DNA of 64,000 bases from Lepidurus packardi (taxonomy: Eukaryota > Arthropoda > Branchiopoda > Notostraca > Triopsidae): the NCBI GenBank assembly GCA_023053545.1, contig JAKZAN010000078.1, positions 83,834 through 147,833 of the forward strand. The letters run 5' to 3'. A model generated the notes under the pieces. That model ran no database searches. It had not been told where the DNA came from and saw only the letters and a list, made by a program, of their open reading frames with translations. Positions 1 through 9,084 of this stretch are shown in pieces. Within the stretch, counting starts at the first letter, position 1. The number at the start of each line of letters is the position of its first letter. Made by a program: the position numbers and the translations under genes.

Positions 1-534
1 GACAATTTGCCATAGTAAACGCTTTCTACTGATAGCGAAAACAAAAAGCGAAGTGGCCAACCCATTTCGAATTCCGTTGGTGCCATATGCCCAAAATGAA
101 AAAGAAATGACTAGGATAAAAAAACCATAAAACCAATATTTACCAAAAAATTGCTTTGAAGCATCATAAAGGGTGTATACGTAAATGAATGCGCACGTAA
201 AAAAAAACATTTCTGCGCTCATTATTGTTGCACTCACACGCATAAAGATTTCGAAACCAACGTCCTTGCTCAATGGCACTGTATTTCCGTCAACATAACG
301 CTGAAAATGGACTGCATATCCCGCCATATCTGCAAAGAAACCACTAATTGGCCTTAATCCTAGATACAGAATTATATAGAAAAGGAAAAAAATCCCAAAC
401 GAGTTGATGAATTTTATGTTCGAATCTCCATCTATAGCATTGCTGCTAGATCTGGAATATACTATCAACACAAATAGACACAAGACATAGTAGTGGAATA
501 AAGTATAATATTCTATTGGAATTAAAGTATTCAT
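1..534 (-). CDS. EpsG-like polysaccharide polymerase, partial (3' end outside window)
   Basis: An open frame runs from an ATG at 534 through the left edge without a stop, so only the first 178 residues are visible. The protein is strongly hydrophobic: a first membrane segment lies near residues 10-25, further segments near 45-65, and others after residue 110. The motif WAYGTNGIRNGLA near residue 155 matches the conserved N-G-hydrophobic-R-x-x-hydrophobic-A signature of the EpsG family, multispanning proteins thought to polymerise exopolysaccharide or O-antigen repeat units. The ATG overlaps the stop of the upstream glycosyltransferase gene (ATGA), showing tight translational coupling in the polysaccharide operon. 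Family assignment is by motif and context; a Wzy-type polymerase of another family is the alternative. Confidence 0.75.
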   Translation of the reverse strand, partial: MNTLIPIEYYTLFHYYVLCLFVLIVYSRSSSNAIDGDSNIKFINSFGIFFLFYIILYLGLRPISGFFADMAGYAVHFQRYVDGNTVPLSKDVGFEIFMRVSATIMSAEMFFFTCAFIYVYTLYDASKQFFGKYWFYGFFILVISFSFWAYGTNGIRNGLATSLFVFAISRKRLLWQIV

Positions 535-1643
535 CTTAGGTCTTTAATCAATAATTGATTCCACATTTCCATGACGCGTTCTGCACCAAATTTCTCTACG
601 TTTGATTTTGCTCTCGCGCCCATTGCTTCCCGCAAATCTTCATTTTGGATTAATTGGATGATTCTTTGTGCAAATTCATTTACTAGAAATGGCTCGACTA
701 AAAAACCGTCTTGCTGATCCGTAATTATACTTCTCGCGCCAGTTGGAGTATCAAAAGCTACTACAGGCAATCCATGAGAAAAGGCTTCTAACAGTACCAT
801 AGGAAATGTTTCAGAGCGAGAAGATAGGACATAAAGAGATGCCTTTGCTAAGATATCCGAAACATTGGCAACAGGATCATGTATGATTATTTCATTTTTA
901 AACTCATGTTGGGAAATCAATTCCTCTAGAAATAACTTATCTGAACCACTTCCATAGATATGTAATGACCATCCCGAAATTTGTGGGTCGAGTATTTTCC
1001 AAATATCTATTAATATGTCGAACCCTTTGATGTTTGTTAACCTACCCAACGCGACTACCTGCTTTTCTTTTTTAGCATCAACAACTGTTTCTGGACTATA
1101 AAAGTTCGGAATTACTACTGAATTTCTTCTATTGTAATAATTAAATTCGGACTGATTCAAATACACCACTTTGGTATACTTATACTCATTTATATATGCA
1201 ATTTTTGCTGTTAACGCCGACTTTAATTTGGCCAGTTTCGTCGATAAATTTAGCCCAAATTGATAATAGGATGTATGGTGCTCATAGTATGTTTTTGCAA
1301 CGCCTGACAACCAAGGAGTAACATATCTGGGTAAAGTTTGAGAAACTACAAATATGGCATCTGGAGCAAAGTCTCGTATCGCATTTCTGAGTCTTCGACA
1401 ATGTTTGACGATCTGAATTGCGTTATGTCTTGTATAAAACGTGCCTGGAGCATAATCGGTTGCTAGATCGAGATGCGACACTTTGGGACTTAGTGCCATA
1501 AACGGAGCCAGACCCTTTTGCTGAGATGTAACTAGCCGCACATCATGGCCGGATGTTTCAGCCCAATAATTGACCTTTTGGAGCAAAATTCGCTCTGCTC
1601 CTCCATATAAGTACACTTGGTCAGCAATATATAACAACCTCAT
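531..1643 (-). CDS. Glycosyltransferase family 4 (GT-B fold)
   Basis: This 370-residue protein has the two-domain plan of GT4 enzymes. The N-terminal part opens with YIADQVYLYGGAERILL, a typical glycine-rich acceptor-side loop. The C-terminal half holds the donor-binding signature VVALGRLTNIKGFDILI near residue 200 and SETFPMVLLEAFSHGLPVV near residue 280, which includes the E-x7-E element of retaining GT-B transferases. It would add a sugar from a nucleotide donor to a lipid-linked glycan at the cytoplasmic face of the inner membrane. It lies 5 bases after the GT32 gene and overlaps the EpsG-like gene by 4. Donor and acceptor cannot be told from sequence alone. Confidence 0.88.
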   Translation of the reverse strand: MRLLYIADQVYLYGGAERILLQKVNYWAETSGHDVRLVTSQQKGLAPFMALSPKVSHLDLATDYAPGTFYTRHNAIQIVKHCRRLRNAIRDFAPDAIFVVSQTLPRYVTPWLSGVAKTYYEHHTSYYQFGLNLSTKLAKLKSALTAKIAYINEYKYTKVVYLNQSEFNYYNRRNSVVIPNFYSPETVVDAKKEKQVVALGRLTNIKGFDILIDIWKILDPQISGWSLHIYGSGSDKLFLEELISQHEFKNEIIIHDPVANVSDILAKASLYVLSSRSETFPMVLLEAFSHGLPVVAFDTPTGARSIITDQQDGFLVEPFLVNEFAQRIIQLIQNEDLREAMGARAKSNVEKFGAERVMEMWNQLLIKDLR

Positions 1644-1648
1644 TGACT

Positions 1649-2368
1649 TTATTTTACACGATCAATTAACCATTGAATTCGTTTATATCCAAAGATGTTC
1701 ATTGCTTTCATCTTAACAATATTGCGTAGCTTAAGGTGAAATGGTATCCAAGATTTTGCAAAGTGATGAATACAAAATGAATTGGAAGTTAGTTCGATAT
1801 TTCCAGTTTTGTAGCTTTTTGGGCAGAAATACTCGTTTGGATAAAATGCGACATAACCCTCTTGCTCTTGTAAGCTGTTGTTCATTACGAAGCCCTTTTG
1901 TACCATCAAACTAGTAATGATTGCCGTGTTCGATAATGTGTCTAGCGATCCGTCGATTTTAAAAAAAGAACGACTGTCATAATAACGCAATAAATCGTCG
2001 ATCCAAGCGCTCCCTTTCTTTGCAGCCATTAATCCTGTTGGCACGAAATCGTCATTTTCAAAACCAGAAAAGGCATCGTGATGTAAAAACTGATCTATAT
2101 TCTTTATCACTTCAACATCAGTATCCATATAGACGCCGCCAAATTCTTTGAGGGCATAAAGCCTGCAAACATCTGAAACAAAAGCATACTTTTTCTGCTC
2201 TAATGCTTCTTTTGCAAACACAAAATCTGAAATTGGAAAATTACTTTCGTTCCACTCTTTTATATCATATTCTGGAAGATATTTTCGCCACGAATTTATA
2301 CACTTAACAGCAAGAGGTGGCAATGGATTTCCGCCAAACCAGCAATAATGAATAATTTTTGGAATCAT
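1649..2368 (-). CDS. Glycosyltransferase family 32-like (DXD motif)
   Basis: A 239-residue protein beginning MIPKIIHYCWFGG, the standard opening of GT32 and capsular polysaccharide glycosyltransferases. The block GGVYMDTDVEV near residue 80 supplies the DXD metal- and nucleotide-sugar-binding motif. FVSDVCRLYALKEFGG just before it is also family typical, as is the late IHHFAKSW motif near residue 203. No signal peptide or membrane segment is visible, so it probably works at the cytoplasmic membrane face on undecaprenyl-linked intermediates. Its start overlaps the wecB stop by 4 bases, consistent with translational coupling. The linkage formed is unknown. Confidence 0.88.
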   Translation of the reverse strand: MIPKIIHYCWFGGNPLPPLAVKCINSWRKYLPEYDIKEWNESNFPISDFVFAKEALEQKKYAFVSDVCRLYALKEFGGVYMDTDVEVIKNIDQFLHHDAFSGFENDDFVPTGLMAAKKGSAWIDDLLRYYDSRSFFKIDGSLDTLSNTAIITSLMVQKGFVMNNSLQEQEGYVAFYPNEYFCPKSYKTGNIELTSNSFCIHHFAKSWIPFHLKLRNIVKMKAMNIFGYKRIQWLIDRVK

Positions 2369-3492
2369 AATATACTTTTTAGATATTGCGCAATTCTGAA
2401 ATTAGCTTTCCCATCTCCGTACGGATTATACGCAGTAGCCATCTTGTCATATAAAGTCTTTTCTTTAAGCAATTCAGTAGCTGCTTCTAAAATAGTGTTC
2501 GCGTTAGTTCCTACTAATTTTACCGTGCCTGCTTCCACGGCTTCGGGTCTTTCAGTGTTATTTCGCATCACCAAAACGGGCTTTCCAAGTGAGGGTGCCT
2601 CTTCTTGAACACCGCCTGAATCAGTAATTATTAGATGGGATTGGTTCATCATCCAGACAAAACTAGGATAATCCAGAGGGTCTATTAAATGGATGTTTTT
2701 ATAGCCAGATAATAATCCCAATACTGGCTCCTGCACATTTGGATTTAAATGAACAGGATAAACTATTTCGACGTCTGGTATTAACGCTATATCGGCAAGC
2801 GCCTTGCAAATTTCTAGAAATCCTTGTCCAAAATTTTCTCTCCGATGGCCTGTCACTAAAATTATTCGTTTCGAAAAATCAATTTTCGATCTTATTGCCG
2901 AAATTTCTTTACTAGTATAGTTGTCTTCTAACTTTTGAACAGTCCAAAATAAAGCGTCAATTACGGTGTTGCCGGTAACTACAATTTGACTTTCATGAAC
3001 AGCCTCATTTAACAAATTTTGTCTTGAATTGTCAGTAGGCGCAAAATGATAATCTGCTATTCGCCCCGTGATTTGCCTATTTATTTCTTCAGGAAAAGGC
3101 GATTGTTTATCGAAGGTCCGCAATCCAGCCTCTACATGACCTACCTTTATACCGCGATGAAAACTAGCCCAAGCACATACAGAAGAAGTGGTTGTATCAC
3201 CGTGAACAAGAACCAAATCTGGTTTACATTGAACTAACACGTGATCCATTTCCAAAAAGATGCGACCACTTACTTCATTTAACGACTGATTTGGCTTCAT
3301 AATATCCAAATCGAAATCTGGTATAATCTGAAAAAAATCTAAAACTTGGTCAAGCATCTGCCGATGCTGAGCCGTTACACACACTTTAGGTTCAAATCCT
3401 GCTAATCTCAATTCGTGCACGAGTGTACACATTTTAATAGCTTCTGGACGCGTTCCGAAACAAAGCAATACGGTCTTTTTATTGTCGCTCAT
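2365..3492 (-). CDS. wecB: UDP-N-acetylglucosamine 2-epimerase (non-hydrolysing)
   Basis: The 375-residue protein interconverts UDP-GlcNAc and UDP-ManNAc. Family motifs are present in order: FGTRPEAIKM at the N terminus, VHGDTTTS near residue 95, GHVEAGLRT near 120, PFPEEINRQ near 132, VTGHRRENFG near 213 and ITDSGGVQEEAPSLGKPVLVMR near 288-310. These include the catalytic acidic and histidine residues of the GT-B-fold epimerases. Length is normal for the family. Its product is the usual substrate for UDP-ManNAc dehydrogenases, and a nucleotide-sugar dehydrogenase lies two genes upstream, so the polymer may contain ManNAc or ManNAcA. The latter is inference from context. Confidence 0.95.
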   Translation of the reverse strand: MSDNKKTVLLCFGTRPEAIKMCTLVHELRLAGFEPKVCVTAQHRQMLDQVLDFFQIIPDFDLDIMKPNQSLNEVSGRIFLEMDHVLVQCKPDLVLVHGDTTTSSVCAWASFHRGIKVGHVEAGLRTFDKQSPFPEEINRQITGRIADYHFAPTDNSRQNLLNEAVHESQIVVTGNTVIDALFWTVQKLEDNYTSKEISAIRSKIDFSKRIILVTGHRRENFGQGFLEICKALADIALIPDVEIVYPVHLNPNVQEPVLGLLSGYKNIHLIDPLDYPSFVWMMNQSHLIITDSGGVQEEAPSLGKPVLVMRNNTERPEAVEAGTVKLVGTNANTILEAATELLKEKTLYDKMATAYNPYGDGKANFRIAQYLKSIL

Positions 3493-3506
3493 CTAGATAG
3501 ACTTAA

Positions 3507-4550
3507 TTACTTATACTGGGAGTCATAATATTTTAAATATGCTCCTGAGGTGACCCTTTGCAACCATTCTGTATTTTGCAAATACCAATCTACCGTTAAG
3601 TCTAGACCTTGTTCGAATGTAACGGATGGTTTCCACCCCAATTCTTGGTTAATTTTAGAGGCATCTATAGCATAACGCAAATCATGCCCAGGACGGTCTT
3701 TTACGTAAGTGATCAAAGCTGCACTTGTGCCAGATTCCCTGCCCAGTTTTTGATCCATAATGGAGCACAACAAACGCACTAGGTCAATATTTTTCCATTC
3801 GTTAAAACCACCAATATTATATGTTTCGTGGTTCTTCCCTTCATGAAATACTAGGTCTATGGCGCGCGCATGATCTTCGACAAAAAGCCAATCACGGGTA
3901 TAATTACCATCACCGTAAACTGGCAACGATTTATTATTGATAATATTGTTGATGAACAACGGAATCAATTTTTCTGGGAAGTGAAATGGCCCATAATTAT
4001 TAGAACAATTTGTGATAACGTATGGCAAACCATATGTTTCACCGTAAGCACGAACAAAATGATCGCTAGCCGCTTTAGAAGCTGAATATGGTGAGTTTGG
4101 GTCGTATGCAGTAGTTTCAGTGAACAATCCTTCGCTGCCTAACGAGCCATAAACTTCATCTGTACTAACATGGTAAAAACGCTTCCCAGCAGATTCTTTC
4201 CAAATCGACTTTGAAGCATTTAGCAAATTCATTGTGCCAATTACATTTGTTTTTACAAAAGATAATGGATCCGTAATCGACCGGTCAACATGTGATTCTG
4301 CTGCCAAATGGACTACGCCATCAAATTGATGTGCTGCAAATAAGTCCATAACAAAACCTTCATCGGTTATATCTCCTTTTATAAAAGTATAATTAGATTT
4401 TGACTCGATGTCAGAGATGTTTTCTAAATTTCCGGCATATGTTAATGCATCCAAATTATAAATCTGATAATCCGGATAGCTATTTACGAACCGACGAACA
4501 ACGTGCGAGCCAATAAATCCCGCCCCACCTGTAATTAATATTTTTTTCAT
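3507..4550 (-). CDS. rfbB: dTDP-glucose 4,6-dehydratase
   Basis: A 347-residue extended short-chain dehydrogenase that makes dTDP-4-keto-6-deoxyglucose, the branch point to rhamnose and many deoxy and amino sugars. The NAD-binding glycines are in [14 protein letters not shown] at the N terminus. HVSTDEVYGSLG near residue 128 gives the catalytic T-D-E set, and PYSASKAASDHFVRAYGETYGLP near 155-178 contains the Y-x3-K pair. NCSNNYGPFHFPEKLIPL is characteristic of RfbB rather than of UDP-sugar epimerases. No rfbA, rfbC or rfbD partner is seen in the window; they may lie beyond the left edge or elsewhere. It sits 14 bases before wecB in the operon. Confidence 0.94.
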   Translation of the reverse strand: MKKILITGGAGFIGSHVVRRFVNSYPDYQIYNLDALTYAGNLENISDIESKSNYTFIKGDITDEGFVMDLFAAHQFDGVVHLAAESHVDRSITDPLSFVKTNVIGTMNLLNASKSIWKESAGKRFYHVSTDEVYGSLGSEGLFTETTAYDPNSPYSASKAASDHFVRAYGETYGLPYVITNCSNNYGPFHFPEKLIPLFINNIINNKSLPVYGDGNYTRDWLFVEDHARAIDLVFHEGKNHETYNIGGFNEWKNIDLVRLLCSIMDQKLGRESGTSAALITYVKDRPGHDLRYAIDASKINQELGWKPSVTFEQGLDLTVDWYLQNTEWLQRVTSGAYLKYYDSQYK

Positions 4551-4558
4551 TTCTTATT

Positions 4559-5836
4559 TTATAAATAACCATCAACAGCGTTAGTCAAAACGCCTTTGAC
4601 GTCGTAAAGAACACTGTTTGGTTTGCGTAATTTTTCTATATCTAAAGTCAAAAATTGCTCATGCGCAACACCCAAAATAATGGCATCGAACTGACCTGTT
4701 GGCAGTTGTTGCGTAGTGGTAATCTTGTACTGCTTTTCAACCTCAACTGGGTCAGCCAAAGGATCATAAACAGCAACAGCAATCTCATAATCCAAAAGCG
4801 CGCGGACAACATCAATTATTTTCGTATTGCGAACGTCTGGACAATTTTCTTTAAAAGTAAATCCCAACATTAAAATTTTGGAAGCATTCACTTTTATATT
4901 CTTTTTAATCATCAATTTTATAACCTGCGAGGCAACATAATCGCCCATCGAATCATTTAATCGCCTTCCTGCAAGAATTATTTCAGGGTGATACCCCAAC
5001 TCTTGCGCTTTTTGAGCTAAATAATAAGGGTCAACGCCAATGCAATGTCCGCCAACCAAACCAGGCTTAAACGGCAAAAAGTTCCATTTTGTAGCTGCGG
5101 CAGCAAGTACTGCATTTGTATCGATGTTCATCATGTTGAAAATCTTAGCCAACTCATTTACAAATGCGATGTTAATGTCGCGCTGAGAATTTTCGATCAC
5201 TTTTGCGGCTTCAGCAACTTTAATGGATGGTGCCAAATGCGTTCCAGCAGTAATTACTGATTTGTATAGTTCGTCTACAATCAATCCGACTTCTAACGTT
5301 GATCCTGCTGTTACCTTCAAAATCTTGTCGACCGTGTGTTCTTTATCGCCTGGGTTGATGCGCTCAGGAGAATAGCCTGCAAAAAAATCTTGATTAAATT
5401 TTAGTCCACTAATGCGTTCGAGAACTGGCACGCATTCGTCTTCTGTTACACCAGGGTAGACCGTAGATTCATATATAACAAGATCTCCCTTTTTTAAAAC
5501 GGAGGCAACTGCTTCACTAGCTTTGTACAGCGGCGTCAAATCAGGTCGGTTGTTTTTATCAACTGGTGTTGGAACCGTAATTACAAATATGTTGCATGAC
5601 GATAACAGCGCCACTTCATTTGTGCAAAACAAACCATTTTCCTCAGAAGGCGCAGGAAGTAATACGTCCTGCAATGCCTGGATCGATATTTCGCAAGTGC
5701 TGTCAATCCCATTTTTGAGTGCAGTGATTCGATCTGAGTTTATGTCGAATCCAATCACCGGGTATTTTGTGGCAAATAAGCGCGCTAGTGGTAAACCCAC
5801 ATAGCCAAGCCCGATTACTGCAATTCTTTTTCCCAT
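4559..5836 (-). CDS. UDP-HexNAc 6-dehydrogenase of TviB/WbpO type
   Basis: A 425-residue UDP-sugar dehydrogenase that oxidises C6 of the sugar to a uronic acid in two NAD-dependent steps. It starts [18 protein letters not shown] (Rossmann glycines). [15 protein letters not shown] near residue 155 is a signature of the TviB/VipA/WbpO/WbpA group, and [15 protein letters not shown] near residue 260 holds the catalytic cysteine. [15 protein letters not shown] near 325 is the C-terminal domain motif. The co-encoded C4-epimerase of the WbpP/TviC type argues for a UDP-GalNAcA or UDP-GlcNAcA product. WecB in the same operon leaves UDP-ManNAcA (WecC activity) as an alternative, so substrate is unresolved. 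Confidence 0.88.
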   Translation of the reverse strand: MGKRIAVIGLGYVGLPLARLFATKYPVIGFDINSDRITALKNGIDSTCEISIQALQDVLLPAPSEENGLFCTNEVALLSSCNIFVITVPTPVDKNNRPDLTPLYKASEAVASVLKKGDLVIYESTVYPGVTEDECVPVLERISGLKFNQDFFAGYSPERINPGDKEHTVDKILKVTAGSTLEVGLIVDELYKSVITAGTHLAPSIKVAEAAKVIENSQRDINIAFVNELAKIFNMMNIDTNAVLAAAATKWNFLPFKPGLVGGHCIGVDPYYLAQKAQELGYHPEIILAGRRLNDSMGDYVASQVIKLMIKKNIKVNASKILMLGFTFKENCPDVRNTKIIDVVRALLDYEIAVAVYDPLADPVEVEKQYKITTTQQLPTGQFDAIILGVAHEQFLTLDIEKLRKPNSVLYDVKGVLTNAVDGYL

Positions 5837-5858
5837 TTATATCGTTTATAATGTAGCC

Positions 5859-7250
5859 TTAAGACCCTATTGATTGGTAAACAAATCCAATTTTTGCAAG
5901 CGCTTTTCCATCTAATACGCTGCGTCCATCAAAAACAAACGCCGGTTTCTGCATATTGTCGTATATTTTTTGCCAATCATAGCTTTGAAATTCATCCCAT
6001 TCCGTTAATACAGCAATTGCGTGCGCACCCTCACATGTTTGATAGGGATCCTCGTGGCAACTAACACTTGCTCTATTTTCTTCATCGGGTCTTGCTTGCA
6101 ACTCATTCAAGTCGGCCATAACCCTGCTTTCCAATACTTTTGGATCAAATACGGCGATTTTCGCACATTCGTTTATTAGGTCATTGGCAACATAAATTGC
6201 TGCAGATTCTCTGGTGTCGTTTGTATCCTTCTTAAATGCCCAACCCAAAAAAGCAATCTTTTTATCGGCAACTGTGTTGTATAACGTTTGTACAATATTT
6301 CTTGCGAAGCGCTTTTTTTGATGATCATTCATAATAATGACCTGTTCCCAATAATTAGCCACTTCATGCAATCCGAATGATTTTGAAATATAAACCAGAT
6401 TCAGAATATCTTTCTGAAAACAAGACCCGCCAAAACCAACAGACGCTTTAAGAAATTTTGGCCCAATTCGACTATCCATTCCAATTGCCTTCGCAACTTC
6501 ATTCACATCTGCCCCTGTCATTTCGCATAGTTCAGAAAGCGCATTTATCGACGAGACCCGCTGTGCCAGAAAAGCATTTGCGCTTAATTTCGAAAGTTCT
6601 GACGACCATACATTTGTTGTCAGTATTCTATCTTGTGGAACCCAATTCGAATAAATATCAACCAGTAATGCTATTGCATTTTCTCCCTCGGGAGTACTAT
6701 CACCGCCTATTAATACGCGGTCAGGATGCAGCAAGTCTTTCACTGCGGTGCCTTCTGCTAAAAACTCTGGATTAGACAGAATTTGAAATTGCACACCGTT
6801 TCCGGTATTGTCTAATATACTTTTGATTGCTTCTGCGGTGCGAACCGGTAGCGTTGATTTTTCAACCACAATTTTATCATCTTTCGCTATTTGTGCAATT
6901 TTCCTTGCACACAATTCGATATGCTTTAAATCTGCCGCCATACCCTTTCCAGTCCCGTATGTTTTTGTTGGGGTATTGACCGATATAAATATAATCTGAG
7001 CCTCATCAATTGCTTGATCTACGTTAGTTGAAAAAAACAGGTTCCTATTTCTTGTTTCAGCTACTATATCGCTTAAGCCAGGTTCGTATATTGGAAGATT
7101 ATCCAGATTATCGTCATTCCAAGCGGCAATTCGCTTTTCGTTAAGATCAACAACTGTAACCTGCAGGTTTGGACACTTTTGTGCAATGACAGCCATGGTT
7201 GGCCCCCCCACATATCCTGCACCAATACAACATATTTTAGTTAATTTCAT
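5859..7250 (-). CDS. ugd: UDP-glucose 6-dehydrogenase, eukaryote-like class
   Basis: A 463-residue dehydrogenase converting UDP-glucose to UDP-glucuronate. The start is taken as the ATG at 7250 ([16 protein letters not shown]); an in-frame start 36 bases earlier would overlap the upstream gene and add a charged, non-family extension. The long form, the block [19 protein letters not shown] and the active-site [16 protein letters not shown] near residue 270 place it with the plant- and animal-like UGDH class found in many Bacteroidota and cyanobacteria, not with the short TuaD/Ugd class. [16 protein letters not shown] is the C-terminal NAD-domain motif. It follows the epimerase gene with a 7-base gap and probably supplies UDP-GlcA to the polysaccharide. 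Confidence 0.92.
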   Translation of the reverse strand: MKLTKICCIGAGYVGGPTMAVIAQKCPNLQVTVVDLNEKRIAAWNDDNLDNLPIYEPGLSDIVAETRNRNLFFSTNVDQAIDEAQIIFISVNTPTKTYGTGKGMAADLKHIELCARKIAQIAKDDKIVVEKSTLPVRTAEAIKSILDNTGNGVQFQILSNPEFLAEGTAVKDLLHPDRVLIGGDSTPEGENAIALLVDIYSNWVPQDRILTTNVWSSELSKLSANAFLAQRVSSINALSELCEMTGADVNEVAKAIGMDSRIGPKFLKASVGFGGSCFQKDILNLVYISKSFGLHEVANYWEQVIIMNDHQKKRFARNIVQTLYNTVADKKIAFLGWAFKKDTNDTRESAAIYVANDLINECAKIAVFDPKVLESRVMADLNELQARPDEENRASVSCHEDPYQTCEGAHAIAVLTEWDEFQSYDWQKIYDNMQKPAFVFDGRSVLDGKALAKIGFVYQSIGS

Positions 7251-7257
7251 GTTTTCT

Positions 7258-8265
7258 TTATTTCGTCGTTCTTCGTTCTGCTTCATTGAGGTTTTCCCAG
7301 TACCATTTTACTGCTTCTTTTAAGCCTACTTGAAAAGAATATTCAGGTTGATATCCCAGCATTTTTTTCGCCTTTTCGATACTTGCCAATGAATGCGGAA
7401 TATCGCCAGCGCGATTGGGGCCATGCAAAATAGGCACGTTTCCAATCTTCGGATCGAACTCTGATAAATATTCACGAAGCAATGACGTCATCTCTTTAAT
7501 GGTGATTCGGTCGCCAAAAGCCGTATTATAGACGGTATTGAGCGCCAATTCGTTTTGAGTTGTCATTGCCAATTCATTCATTTGAACGACGTTGCGAATG
7601 TAGGTAAAATCTCTCGAATAATTGCCATCTCCGTTAATAATTGGACTTTGATGACTCATAAATTGCATTACAAACTTTGGAATTACCGCTGCATATGCGC
7701 CATTAGGATCTTGCTGCTTTCCAAAAACATTGAAGTAACGCAGACCAATTGTGGACAAACCGTAGGTCCGGCTGAAAATTTCTGCATATAGTTCGTTCAC
7801 ATATTTTGTGATCGCGTAAGGCGATAATGGTTTTCCAATTACGTCTTCAACCTTTGGTAACGACTCAGAATCGCCGTAGGTTGATGAGCTGGCTGCGTAT
7901 ACAAATCTTTTAATCCCAGCGTCTCGTGAAGCGACAAGCATATTCAGAAATCCAGAAATATTGACATCGTTCGTTTTTATGGGATCTTGCATAGACCGCG
8001 GCACAGAGCCCAATGCGGCTTGATGCAGCACAAAATCCGCTCCGGCGACTGCCTTTTGACAATCGGCTAGATTGCGGATATCGCCTTCAATTAATACATA
8101 ATTCGGATTGGAAATAAAAGGTGCTATGTTGGAGCGATGCCCTGTGGCGAAATTATCCAAACATACAATTTCGTAATCCTTAGAAAGGAAATACTCTGTT
8201 AGATTCGAACCAATAAATCCAGCTCCTCCTGTAATTACGATGCGCTGCAGTTTTGCTGAATTCAT
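7258..8265 (-). CDS. UDP-N-acetylglucosamine 4-epimerase (WbpP/TviC type)
   Basis: A 335-residue extended SDR epimerase, first gene of the polysaccharide operon in the window. [18 protein letters not shown] is the NAD-binding site. [14 protein letters not shown] near residue 35 is characteristic of the WbpP/TviC epimerases that interconvert UDP-GlcNAc and UDP-GalNAc, as opposed to Gal[19 protein letters not shown] near residue 125 and [13 protein letters not shown] near 150 supply the catalytic Ser and Tyr-x3-Lys. The C-terminal [19 protein letters not shown] is usual for the family. Adjacent uronate-forming dehydrogenases fit a route to UDP-GalNAcA. A promoter lies about 60 bases upstream. 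Confidence 0.88.
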   Translation of the reverse strand: MNSAKLQRIVITGGAGFIGSNLTEYFLSKDYEIVCLDNFATGHRSNIAPFISNPNYVLIEGDIRNLADCQKAVAGADFVLHQAALGSVPRSMQDPIKTNDVNISGFLNMLVASRDAGIKRFVYAASSSTYGDSESLPKVEDVIGKPLSPYAITKYVNELYAEIFSRTYGLSTIGLRYFNVFGKQQDPNGAYAAVIPKFVMQFMSHQSPIINGDGNYSRDFTYIRNVVQMNELAMTTQNELALNTVYNTAFGDRITIKEMTSLLREYLSEFDPKIGNVPILHGPNRAGDIPHSLASIEKAKKMLGYQPEYSFQVGLKEAVKWYWENLNEAERRTTK

Positions 8266-8323
8266 GCTAATATTACGTTTATATTCTACAAATAGTACAT
8301 TCCAAAAATTTCTTCTTGGTTAA

Positions 8324-8352
8324 CAAAGATAGTTTTTCATTTCAAAAATCAA
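8324..8352 (-). promoter_or_regulatory. Promoter of polysaccharide operon
   Basis: On the minus strand a TATCTTTG box (8331-8324) matches the Bacteroidota -7 consensus TAnnTTTG, and a TTG (8352-8350) stands 18 bases upstream, within the usual spacing for the -33 element. Transcription would start near 8317, giving a leader of about 50 bases before the epimerase ATG. It is the only clear promoter in front of the eight polysaccharide genes. Confidence 0.65.
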
Positions 8353-8363
8353 AAAGTAGAAGA

Positions 8364-8981
8364 TTATGATTTGAAAGAATGCTCGAACGGCACACGTTGC
8401 AGAATGCTTCGGCCAAGGGTTACCTCGTCTGCATACTCTAACTCGTCACCAACAGAAATGCCTCTTGCAATAGCTGAAGTTGTTAGTTCGAGATCCTTTA
8501 TTTGTTTGTAAATATAAAAGTTGGTTGTATCGCCTTCCATTGTTGGACTAAGGGCAAAAATTAGCTCTTTGATCTGACCGCTTTGACACTTCTCAATTAA
8601 TTTAGTAATATTCAATTGACTTGGACCAATGCCGTCCATCGGCGAAATTTTGCCCCCCAAAACATGGTAAATACCCCGAAATTGGCCCGTATTTTCAATC
8701 GCCATTACATCACGAATATCTTCCACAACGCAAATAATGCTATGATTCCGCGCTTTATTGGAGCAGATTTCGCACAACGGTGTGTCGGAAATATTATGGC
8801 AACTTTCGCAGAAAATAATCCGTTCGCGCATGTCCAGCAACGCCTGCGCGAGAAAAGCAGTGTTTTCTGCAGGTTGCTTCAACAAATGCAAGACCAAACG
8901 CAGTGCTGTTCGCTTTCCAATGCCAGGCAGTCGAGACATTTCATTAACTGCATTTTCTAATAATTTTGACGAAAATTCCAT
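8364..8981 (-). CDS. recR: Recombination mediator protein RecR
   Basis: A 205-residue protein that with RecO and RecF loads RecA onto gapped DNA. It has an N-terminal helix-hairpin-helix segment ([20 protein letters not shown]), a Cys4 zinc finger near residues 57-72 ([16 protein letters not shown]), and a Toprim domain from about residue 84 ([18 protein letters not shown], then [16 protein letters not shown]). These are in the standard order and length. A TACTTTTG promoter box ends 4 bases before the ATG, so the message is probably leaderless. Divergent from the symporter gene. Confidence 0.96.
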   Translation of the reverse strand: MEFSSKLLENAVNEMSRLPGIGKRTALRLVLHLLKQPAENTAFLAQALLDMRERIIFCESCHNISDTPLCEICSNKARNHSIICVVEDIRDVMAIENTGQFRGIYHVLGGKISPMDGIGPSQLNITKLIEKCQSGQIKELIFALSPTMEGDTTNFYIYKQIKDLELTTSAIARGISVGDELEYADEVTLGRSILQRVPFEHSFKS

Positions 8982-8985
8982 AAAA

Positions 8986-8993
8986 CAAAAGTA
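8986..8993 (-). promoter_or_regulatory. recR -7 promoter box, 4 bases before ATG
   Basis: TACTTTTG on the minus strand fits TAnnTTTG exactly. Only TTTT separates it from the recR start codon at 8981, so the predicted transcription start coincides with the ATG. No convincing -33 TTG is seen at normal spacing. Confidence 0.5.
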
Positions 8994-9084
8994 CTATTTT
9001 TTGCAGCGCTTTTGAATAAACTACAAAAAGAACATGTGCTTTTTTATGATTGAATTTTGTACTTTGCCGCTTTAAATCATAACT

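Noticed and set aside
7251-7286. Longer start of UDP-glucose dehydrogenase
   Set aside because: The extension overlaps the upstream epimerase and consists of charged residues before a canonical start [16 protein letters not shown].
9059-9066. Promoter box before the symporter gene (GTACTTTG)
   Set aside because: One mismatch to TAnnTTTG at a key position and no -33 TTG; plausible but not strong enough to list.
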